The notes beneath the pieces are model-generated. The model was not told where the DNA came from, ran no database searches, and saw only the letters and a program-made list of their open reading frames with translations. A stretch of 64,000 bases of DNA from Owenia fusiformis (Eukaryota > Annelida > Polychaeta > Sabellida > Oweniidae). The stretch spans positions 25,739,936 to 25,803,935 of the forward strand of contig CAIIXF020000006.1 of the NCBI GenBank assembly GCA_903813345.2. The letters run 5' to 3'. Shown here piece by piece: positions 22,350-64,000 of the stretch. Within the stretch, counting starts at the first letter, position 1; every line of letters starts with the position of its first letter. The position numbers and the translations under genes are program-made.

Positions 22350-22623
22350 CAAGGATTGGCTCCCAGAGTGCAACATCGATATTCTGTCCCATAAATGGGC
22401 ATGTCGGGATACAAAATTCGAATACAAACAGCCGCCATTTTGTTCACTTCAACATTTGAATCATGAATTTTGGTCTTATTTCCAAAACTCACAAGAATTG
22501 ATCAAGATATTGGTTTGAATCTTTTGAACTATTTGTTTTGAATTTATAGTCGGTTATAATTTAAAGATAATAACGACATTTCGGAGTTTTCATTGTTGGA
22601 AAATATTGAGCCAATCCTCCTTG
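22350..22623. mobile_element. 274-bp MITE, copy 2, opposite orientation to 16914-17217
   Basis: It begins CAAGGATTGGCTCCCAGAGT and ends GAGCCAATCCTCCTTG. The body is a recognisable reverse-complement copy of the first element. ACTTTTT lies directly outside both ends (22343-22349 and 22624-22630). It has lost GAGG near the left tip and other internal bases relative to copy 1. Confidence 0.75.
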
Positions 22624-22941
22624 ACTTTTTAATACTACTGTGTCAGTTTAATTCACTTTCACAGATACAATCACCAGTGAGCATTACAATACTCCAAAAC
22701 AAGAGTACTTATAAGATAAATGTAAAATCCCCCAAATACAAGTCATTCTCATAATTTGAAAATATATTTCTCCACATGGTTCTAAGAATGAACAGTTTAA
22801 GTTGTAACAATAAATTAAATGAAAAAAAAATGAAAAAATATTGTTTAAAGTGCATTTTACTCAGTTTGAATCAATGATTTACCAAAAGTTGTGTTCAGTG
22901 ATAAGTAGAGAAGGAGGTCAAGGATATGTATTTTCTTTATA

Positions 22942-25484
22942 TCATTTTTTACTACTGCTTTGTGAGTTTAATTCACTTTCGCTGACACTGTCCTTGTTTT
23001 TCTTGTCCTTTTTACGTTTTTTCTTAGACTTTTTTGAGCTACTTGAATCCAATGTGGAATTGTCCATGCCAAAACTTTGGTCCGGGACAATAAAACTTGC
23101 GTTTAATTCCTCTTTAATTTTTTTCTTTTTCTTATGTTTCCTACTTGGTGTTGTATCAATGGTTGTATCAATGGTCGTATCAATGGTTGTATCAATGGTC
23201 GTATCAATGGTTGTATCAATGGTCGTATTAATGGTCATATCAATGGTTGTATCAACAACTGGTGAACTGGTATCATTTGCAGTATTGTCCAGAAAATCGG
23301 GATCTAGAACTTCTTGTTTAATAGATTTATCTTTTTTATGTTTCTTACTTTTCTTTTTCTTCTTGCTATTGTTCAAACTGATATCCAGTGAAGAATTGAT
23401 TTCTTCTTCCACTGGTTCCATTTTGATGTTGGTAACAGTTTCCACAGAATTTTTCTTTCTACGCTTTCTCATACTTGAATCACTACTTTCTTGAAGTGAA
23501 CTATAGTCTGTTTCATTTTCGCTCTCCCTCTTTCTTTTCTTAGCTTTCTTAGACTTCTTAGAAGATTGGCTGTCTTTATTGTCCATTGTGTTGTTATTGT
23601 TACCAACAACAGGGGGCTTTATATCGGGTAGGTCACCATCAGTGCCATCTATAGGGCTATATTCAGATTTGACTGTTGTCACCAATGACAAAGCCTGGTC
23701 CCGCTTCCGAGCTGCATTAGTATTCTGGGTCAATCTGGAAAACATATGATTGGTTAAGACAGCACATGTGACAAGTCACTCTTACTCACATGCTTTCACT
23801 AAAATATACTAAAATTAGTGTATGAACCTTTCAGATGGTCACTTGGACTTTTTGGAAATGGATTGATGAGATTTTTAAGCATATTTTATGTATCGTATTG
23901 TAGCTACTATCTATACAGTTTTTTTACAAATTTTCTTTTACTGGGAGATAAAAATCACAATATCGGGGTTGATCAGAGACATGCATAAAGGACAACAGAA
24001 ACGACTATGTAATTCAAAATTAAAGGCTATTAAAAACAACAAACCTTGCATCTACTAATTTCCCCTTGATGGAGACAATCCCGCGATGTGATGTCATAAG
24101 ACTCGTAACCTCAAGCAGAACTTCGTCGAGAAGAGCGAGACATGAACCCTCCCAACCATTCACAGCGTTTCTAGGTTTAGGTATTGAGACATTGAAGCAG
24201 TTATGTACCAGTAGACCGAGGTGGTCTTGTCCATTCTTATTTACCATACCTACAAAAAAGATATATTTTGAAAAATGATTTTTGTTAAAGAAATTCTCGC
24301 TATGTTTGAAAATATTTTTTTATCATCCAATATTATTTTCCTGACTTAAAAGGATGTTGGAGACATTTTTCACTGAAAAATTAACTTTCAGAAAAATATG
24401 GTCTTTTAGTACTGTTCATTTTTCACATGTACTCCTACTTCCAATTGGGTGAAAAAATTTCAATGTGAACCACCAGAAATAGTTTGCCAGAAAAACTTGC
24501 TGTGTACCTAATGCCTCAGTCACATTTGATCTAAGGCAACCATACAACATCCTAAGCTTCATAAAATATAATAGGGATAAGCAGTATGATGTAGAATTTC
24601 TATTTGATTTTGTGAAGCTATGGCCACTGTATGGTCACTGTAGAGCCAATGTGACTGAGGCTATAGTATTACTCCGTATCTACTAACCCTTTAATATGCT
24701 CCCAATTTTAGGTTTGAAAACAATATAGTCAGCTTGTATATCATAATGGAGGTGTGCTTGCTCATCCACTATTGCACCGTATTCCTTTACTCTTTTTATG
24801 TTGCTATAGGCAACCACTATGCCTTTTAGTCTGAAAGTTAAAATTCAGGGAAAATGTGATCATTTTTGAAACATTGAAAGCCTTATTCAGAAGAATATGT
24901 GACAGAAGGGGACGGCTATAGTGATATACTATAATGTAATTAAGGAACGTGAGGTGAAGGACAATTTGAACAGAAATACATGTATATAAACACTAAAGCC
25001 AACATCTGTAAACTTAGTATTAGCCAGGCCCGCTATCAAAAAATACATATACATACATCCAATTCCATATTGAAAACATAAATATTGATTTTATTATTGC
25101 ATTGATTTTCTGAGTTACAATATCTCAAAATATTCCTCGTAATTATAACAATTTTTCAATTTCATTCTCAATGTATAAATACAGTAATACAGGGTGTCCA
25201 TGAAGTCTCTTTACCATGTTTGTAAAGAGAGATTATGGACACCCTGTAATAACAGAACATATTCTGCAAAATGATACAAATTCAACATAGAAACATCCCT
25301 ACTTATTAGAATAAAGTCTCAATTGTGTGTCCAAATAAGTTTTCACTCCTGTACGTAGCTTCTGGCTGAACTTCGGGTGAAGTGCTACATGTTGTATTGC
25401 TGTTACTTTTTCAAAACAGGAATATTCTTCAGTAAGTTTCTTGACAGCATCGTCATAACTCACAACAGTTATGTCTCTCTCCAT
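22942..25484 (-). CDS. POLR1F: DNA-directed RNA polymerase I subunit RPA43
   Basis: Exons on the minus strand are 25484-25303, 24830-24688, 24249-24045 and 23734-22942, with matching phases and GT-AG junctions, giving 440 residues. RPA43 forms the Pol I stalk with RPA14-like partners and recruits the initiation factor RRN3/TIF-IA in the nucleolus. The N-terminal half has the tip-associated part (FSQKLRTGVKTYLDTQL, IVVAYSNIKRV, LHYDIQADYIVFKP), then the S1/OB-like part with LGLLVHNCFNVSIPKP and GIVSIKGKLVDAR. These match the human protein closely in order and wording. The last exon codes a long, disordered, Lys-rich tail with many KKSKK blocks, also found in animal RPA43, plus a TTID repeat. 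The start is the only early ATG and precedes conserved sequence (ITVVSYDDAVKKL). Confidence 0.88.
23154..23256 (-). repeat. 12/24-bp coding minisatellite (TTID repeats) in the RPA43 tail
   Basis: GTATCAATGGTTGTATCAAT-type units repeat about eight times within the last RPA43 exon. They translate as a run of TTID with a few TINT and DMTI variants. Units alternate GGTT and GGTC, so the copies are near-identical pairs of 12 bp. The expansion stays in frame inside a disordered region. Confidence 0.85.
25190..25246. mobile_element. 57-bp hairpin mini-MITE
   Basis: Arms CAGGGTGTCCATGAAGTCTC and its near complement meet around a 7-base centre, so nearly the whole element is a stem. TAATA lies directly on both sides (25185-25189 and 25247-25251). 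The tip CAGGGTGTCC is common in small DNA transposons. It lies in the first intron of RPA43. Confidence 0.65.
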
Positions 25485-26122
25485 AATTTCTTTCCAATGG
25501 TAGGTTGGTTAATCTGTAAATACAAATCATAACAATGATGACTCTCTTCATATTTTCTTTCCAATTGACTCAAGTTCACAATGATCTATAAGAGGGGTCA
25601 ATAATGTTTGTCCATTAGCCTGTTTAAAAGTAAATGGAGTTGGTAAACAGTGTAGTTTGTTTGTTCAGTTTAGTCTGGGTCATTTTCAATGTTACATGTA
25701 TGACAACTATATTAATATACATGTATACACCACGCATTACCAACTCAGTACACTAGGGGACTTTTTAAACATTTTTAATGTATTCCTGGGCCTCAGGTTT
25801 TGTCATTTCCTGTTAGTATTACGGCATCTTATGCACCTAGCGCTAGGAAAGGCTTAGACAGGATTGATCAGCAGAGGACAACAAGATGTGGAGAGTTAGC
25901 ACGACCATATGTTGAAGTGACCAAGGACCTGAAGAACCCTCCGTGAAGTGACCAAAAACCAAACAAATGGTGTCAACATAGGCCCCGGGAACATGTATAA
26001 AATAGCGAATCGACATCTGTATTACTACTTCTATACAACATGGGACGCATACATGTACAGTAAAACATCAGGTATGCTGAAATATTCACATGTTTGAAGG
26101 TTCACATGCTGAGTCTGTTCAT

Positions 26123-26651
26123 GGGCTTTCAACTAGAAGGGTAGGCAACTTCCCATATTTCATACATAAGCATTGCCTTTGGCTTTTCAAAATTGGAGAA
26201 TGTGCACATTCCAAGAAAATCTCATTTTGTCCTTTTTATGGATGATTTAAAGAAATAACTCAAAAATAAAAACATGATCATCTACATAAATGTTGATAAT
26301 TTAATAAAAAATGGAATTCATTGTAATTATGACAATATAGAAAGTGAACATTCACCCACAAATTATATTCTTTTTGGAATGTGTTCTTGAATAATTACCC
26401 ACAATGCAATACTCGAAGAGAACATCTTGATACCTCTTATTCTTAATGGTCTTTTTGTTAACTTTTACATGAGATTGACTATATTTTATGCTTTAATCAT
26501 ATTGAAAATTGATTTTTATTCAAAATAATACTAAAACATATACATTTATCTAATACTTTTTGAAATATTTCTATAAAAGGGAAGCATGGCATTGTTCATT
26601 TTGAAGGTCTCATGTTATTACAGAGTTGCATACCCTTCTAATTGAAACCCC
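26123..26651. mobile_element. 529-bp MITE with GGGCTTTCAACTAGAAGGGT ends, copy 1
   Basis: The ends are GGGCTTTCAACTAGAAGGGT and TACCCTTCTAATTGAAACCC. The word GTCTGTTCATG occurs at 26113-26123 and again at 26655-26665 and may be a target duplication. The body matches copy 2 in reverse complement over about 400 bp at high identity by eye. Confidence 0.75.
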
Positions 26652-27029
26652 ATGGTCTGTTCATGTGTAAAAGTTACATTTTTAGGATGTAACCAAAAAA
26701 CTATGTGTTACTAAGAGTAAGAGTTATTTACTTACGGTTCTTTGTAACTGCATTAGTGTTCAATTCTACTGCTTAGCTTTACAGTATTTGTTTATCCTAT
26801 CTGGAGGTACAAATTGCACTTTCATAGAAAAACATAACTTGGATCATGGGGGCTGCCATCTTGGATTTTAACTCTCGATCAAACGAGGCATATTTTTGAT
26901 AGCATTATCATGAATGCTTTCTCATTTTTCAGTTAATTATAATGATTTCAAATCATATTGATTTTCCAAAGATTAAATCCAAATAATATCTCATTTCCAG
27001 AGAATAATAAAAATTAGCGAAGATAAGGA

Positions 27030-27166
27030 AGACGTCACCTTCAACCAATCAAAGAACGATTTCGTATCACGTGACACCATTTTGGTTTTGAACTATCAAC
27101 TGATTGAATTTTGAATATTGACATTTTATCGATTTTATCGAAGACCGTATTCAATCATTGATCAAG
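27030..27166 (+). promoter_or_regulatory. candidate CKAP5 promoter and non-coding first exon
   Basis: The stretch combines GACGTCA, a CCAATCA box, TATCACGTGAC (E-box/USF-type) and CACCATTTTGG (YY1-like). It is followed by a purine-rich exon-like end GATCAAG before GTAAGTTTTT at 27167. A 5' UTR exon ending here and splicing to an acceptor just before the CKAP5 ATG would fit animal genes of this family. This is inference only. Confidence 0.35.
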
Positions 27167-27964
27167 GTAAGTTTTTATTTGTTCATCTATATATAATTAA
27201 AACATAGAACTCCAATTCCTGGACATAGCCCTATCTTTTAGGCCGCAATCTGTGTCCAATGTTCATCTCGGAAAATCTTTTTTTCAGAAAAAAATCTGAG
27301 TCTGAGTGTGCATTGTGATTTTTTTGCAATATGCAGGAAATAAGATCCAAGTATAGGCATTAGCCTATCTGTTTATTGGGTAATTCATGATGGGAATATT
27401 TGTGTAGGATAATTTTGAATTCTTAGGCTAAAATTGCGATGAATAATATCTCATGACTTTTGCGCATGCGTCTCTTATAGACATCGTGCGATCTGATTGG
27501 TCAAATCTTGCAAAATAAGGTGCTCCGAGTCTAGAAAACAAATTTTACGATGGTCTTACTATGCAGTAATATCTGGCCAGAATTGTATAGGTTGAGGTAT
27601 GAATTATTTTTTCCTCTATCATTTAGGTGTTATCTCGGGTTTGTATGACTGCCAAAACTGGATAATCATGATAAAAATGCGTATTATTTTTTGAAAATAA
27701 CAATATTTTTTTCTGAAATTAGCTTCATGACCTCTTGATCCGTGGATAGCTCCCATATTAATTTCAGTTCAACATCATTTCTAACTATGGTATAACTATA
27801 TAGTTACTTCATTCAAAAGCACCATCCCGACAATACGGAGAACATACTGTCTCACAAGAAACATTATTTCCCTTTAACAATCAGATTCAAAGTACTTGTT
27901 CATCATCAATAAATGATTTTCAACTTTAAGCGACCTATATTGCCACGCCAATACATGTATCCAT

Positions 27965-28397
27965 GGGCTTTCAATTAGAAGGGTATGCAACTCTGTGTAA
28001 TAACATGAGACCTTCAAAATGAGCAATGCCATGCTTCCCTTTTATGGTAATATTTCAAAAAGTATTAGATAAATGTATATGTTTTAGTATTATTTTGAAT
28101 AAAAATCATTTTTCAATATGATTTAAGCATAAAATATATTCAATATCATGTAAAAGTAAACAAAAAAGACCAATAAGAATAAGAGGTATCAAGATGTTCT
28201 CTTCGAGTATTGCATTATGGGTAATTATTCAAGAACACATTCCAATAAAAACATAATTTGTGGAAGAATGTTCACTTTCTGTATTGTCATAATTATGATG
28301 AATTCCATTTTTTATTAAATTATTAACATGTATGTAGATAATCATGTTTTTATTTTTGAGTTATTTCTTTCTAGTTTTTCTTTCTAGTTGAAAGCCC
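27965..28397. mobile_element. 433-bp MITE, copy 2, inverted relative to 26123-26651
   Basis: It begins GGGCTTTCAATTAGAAGGGT and ends TTTCTAGTTGAAAGCCC. It is the reverse complement of copy 1, with a deletion of about 100 bp near its right end. The two copies form a large inverted repeat around the promoter-like segment. Confidence 0.75.
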
Positions 28398-28769
28398 ATG
28401 ATGCATCTTATTGACAAAATGTCAAATTCTTGAGCTCATCTTATCGTTGATTTCTCCCCTCAAAATCTCATGAATTGTGCTCAGGTTTGTATATGTAAAT
28501 ATGAAGTGATCGGAGTCACAGACTGCTTATCATAGTCCATGGATGCTCTCTGTCACCTTCTTAACAGCATTCTGGATTACTAGAACCAGACCCCTTCTTG
28601 TCTGCCGCTTCAGAAACACAAAAGGGGCGCTGGTATTGCGATGGGGTAGAGCTGAGTTCAATAAATTTTATCCGATCATCTTCCCCTATCGTCTAATTAA
28701 TCATAACAATGTATTCCCAGGTAAATATAAAATTACACTGGACTAAGTCGAACTGGTGAATATCATTTA

Positions 28770-28805
28770 ATATTCAACAGAAGTCATGTGACTTCTGTTG
28801 AATAT
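28770..28805. repeat. perfect 36-bp palindrome
   Basis: ATATTCAACAGAAGTCA and its exact complement are separated by only TG. TTCAACAGAAGTCATGTGAC forms most of one arm and the centre. No target duplication is obvious. It could be a hairpin relic or a dyad protein-binding site. Confidence 0.75.
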
Positions 28806-29604
28806 CACTTGTTATTTTTAGTCATGTGTAGGACCAATCAGAGAATGAGGTACATGACACTGACAGCCATATAATAATTAAAGATATTTTACATAGACTG
28901 GTTGTTTAATTAAGTCAGCTGATTTGATTGGTGTTAAAATGTTTTCATCTAGTCCCTCATGCATTATTTCTCAAATACTTATCTCTTGATTGAATTCATT
29001 GCCCAATGTTTTTAAAGTTAGGATTTTTCTTCATTCTTTTTTTAAGACCCATATCATTTGTATTATACGTGTATATGTGTGTTTTTGATTTATTCATCAA
29101 AATGGATATTTGTTTTTGTTTATTTGTTCAATTGTAATGTAATATTTATTTTTAACATAGTGAGTCATAAATATAGCTTCTTGCATTCTTCTTATTCCTT
29201 ACTACTACTTAGTGCCCAGGGATAAAATATTAATAAATTCAAGTTTTGCAATTTCAAAAAGTGGGGAAATGAGTGGAATTAGCAAGAAATGAAGTAGACA
29301 GACATGTAATGTAATATTCTGGAAGATTATATAAACTGCAAAGTAAGAGAAAGGTATTCGCCAAACTCAGGAGAGAAATAAACTGTACATGGATGTTATT
29401 TTATGCATGGTATTTTATCAATACATGTACACAACTGTATACTTTGGCTCTACTGATTATTCAACCTAGAGTAAATGTAGTCTATATTTAGCCAAAATTT
29501 ATTTTTGTATAAAGATAAGGGAACAAGCTTAATTTCTATTCTCAAAACTTAGCTAATTAGTGCAATATTAGATTCTTTTTGTAGAAAGTAGAAATTCCAG
29601 AATC

Positions 29605-29790
29605 AAGTTTCAAAATATCCTAAATTATTTCATTGAAGCCTAATCTTTAAAATGTTTTTATTTTAAGGGGTCCAAGTTGACGTAACCTTTATAAGGAGTT
29701 TCAAAATATCCTAAATTATTTCATTCTAACTTAATCTTTAGAATGTTTTTATTTTAAGGGGTCCATGCTGGCGTAACCTACATAAGGAAT
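29605..29790. repeat. two tandem copies of a 90-bp unit before the CKAP5 start
   Basis: GTTTCAAAATATCCTAAATT ... ATTTTAAGGGGTCCA is present twice in a row with minor changes, ending about 60 bp before the CKAP5 start codon. It may lie in the last part of the first intron. Confidence 0.75.
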
Positions 29791-29849
29791 AGGCTGATAT
29801 CATTCATGTCACATCACAATTAGCAAGATAGTATAGTGAGGTCAAGAAG

Positions 29850-63094
<33,245 letters not shown>

Positions 63095-64000
63095 AGGCAC
63101 TAAAGACTTTCCAGATATTGAAGTACATAGTCATCTAAAGACTCCACGACTATCAACTGAAGTGGTTGATAGGAGAAAACGGGGACTTTCTATTTACATT
63201 AGTTGACTTAATGACTGAAACTTAACGATTTACCAGTTGATGGTAAATGGGTTAAACACACAGGCAGCCATAAATACATATCTGGTCATTCAAATACCTT
63301 GGTGGCTGATAGAACTAGCTGACTTAATACACCAGTGGCCAGTTAAATACACCTCTTACCAAATATTTAAATTGGAGGTTGGCTAGATACAACAAGACTA
63401 ACCTTTATTTAAACCAAATTCTTGTCATTGAAAAATTAACAAAAAATCATTTTTAAAGCTAAAAAACAAGTCTGTTGACAGCTACACAAGTAAACACGTT
63501 GACAAATTAATGTTACTTACATGTGTTGATAGCTACACTTAAATCTATAATGATAGATTAATCAAAATCCCAAGAACATTCAGTTTATGTTGCCAAAGTG
63601 CTTTAGAAATATTTTCTCAGTTGCGCCTTTTGCTGAACTTTGCCAAAATGAAGCCAAATTTAAAGATTTGAATGTTGGCATCTTTGTGATTCAGATAATC
63701 GCAGTTGGAGCAATTCAACTAAATGTTAAGATGCAATTTATCATTTCACATTTCAATGTGGAATAGGTAAAGTCTCATTTATTTGCCTTTTGTTGCGTGA
63801 TATACCATTTGATAGTTAATCATATTTTATATGTGTATTATTGAAATGAGTTTTATCGACCTGAAGAAAATCCAAATTATTGTAACCCAATTTTTAAAAT
63901 ATTTTCTATGGTCATTGTATTATGTACAGTTTGTTTAAAGCATGTGGTTTTATATCTTTTTTTATATAAAAATATTTAGATGGGGTTAAATGGAACTTCA
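63095..64000 (+). other. CKAP5: CKAP5 3' UTR (start), no poly-A signal in the window
   Basis: AT-rich sequence follows the stop codon without another recognisable exon. No canonical AATAAA in a suitable place was seen before the window ends, so the transcript probably continues. Confidence 0.55.

Larger units (their letters stand above)
18343..22941. other. spacer between the Ly6-like gene and RPA43: 3' UTR candidate and repeats
   Basis: The Ly6-like 3' UTR probably runs to one of the AATAAA signals at 18592 or about 19409. The rest is AT-rich, with no convincing exon. It holds a GTCACCAC-hairpin repeat at 20249-20370, a composite array at about 21110-21770 and a MITE at 22350-22623. A diverged duplication of about 150 bp (near 22080-22260 against 22720-22930) sits either side of that MITE. 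The frame at 19422-19661 has no splice or family support. Confidence 0.5.
25485..29849. other. spacer between divergent RPA43 and CKAP5 genes
   Basis: No protein-coding exon was recognised. The region holds two opposed copies of one MITE (26123-26651 and 27965-28397), a promoter-like segment between them at about 27030-27166, a perfect 36-bp palindrome (28770-28805), and a two-unit 90-bp repeat just before the CKAP5 start. The 67-codon frame at 28543-28746 lacks family or splice support. Confidence 0.5.

Noticed and set aside
22841-23494. Plus-strand 217-codon frame over the RPA43 tail
   Set aside because: Shadow of the Lys-rich coding exon on the other strand (Phe/Leu/Ser-rich, with an MVVS run from the TTID repeat).

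Overview
The window is AT-rich animal nuclear DNA. Its genes are split by GT-AG introns, the intergenic DNA is full of transposon remnants, and the proteins are metazoan (an XMAP215/ch-TOG protein with six TOG-type domains, RNA polymerase I subunit RPA43, a CABIT/THEMIS-like protein, an EPHX4-like epoxide hydrolase, a Ly6/uPAR three-finger protein and a GT49 glycosyltransferase). The mix suggests an invertebrate, perhaps a marine lophotrochozoan, but nothing fixes the species. No tRNA, rRNA or prokaryotic feature was recognised. All exon models come from reading splice sites and protein similarity by eye.

Layout. 1-1311 (-): 5' end of a THEMIS-like CABIT gene that runs off the left edge. 4022-6689 (-): six-exon EPHX4-like hydrolase. 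6957-7848: nearly perfect 892-bp palindromic element. 9537-13165: LINE with intact ORF1, and an ORF2 that is interrupted and lacks its 3' end. 13293-15582: terminal-inverted-repeat element with CACGGTG ends and a 5-bp target duplication, carrying two convergent small spliced genes (a degenerate C2H2 zinc-finger protein and a micro-ORF). 15981-18342 (+): Ly6/uPAR-like GPI-anchored protein. 18343-22941: repeat-rich spacer. 22942-25484 (-): RPA43. 25485-29849: spacer with two opposed copies of a MITE around a promoter-like segment. 29850-63094 (+): complete CKAP5/XMAP215 gene, about 41 coding exons and about 2059 residues. An intronless GT49 gene (57751-59586, -) is nested in one of its last introns.

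The most interesting structure is in the CKAP5 gene at 50962-51580. The end of exon 31, including its splice donor, is tandemly repeated with an exact 42-bp period. The unit is a multiple of three, the exon ends in phase 0, and ten units keep a GT at the donor position. Choosing a different donor would therefore add 0 to 11 copies of a 14-residue helix to the start of the last TOG-type domain without shifting frame. Three other exon edges of the same gene (exons 10, 18, 37) also carry local duplications that copy a 3' splice site. Other notable items are the gene-carrying CACGGTG-ended element, a foldback-like element whose inverted repeats are made of 16-bp tandem units (36971-38385), and a family of about 125-bp repeats that begin with a GTCACCAC hairpin and recur in CKAP5 introns and the nearby spacer.

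The genes do not form a pathway: CKAP5 is a microtubule polymerase, RPA43 an rRNA transcription factor subunit, and the others are signalling, membrane or glycosylation proteins that simply lie next to each other.
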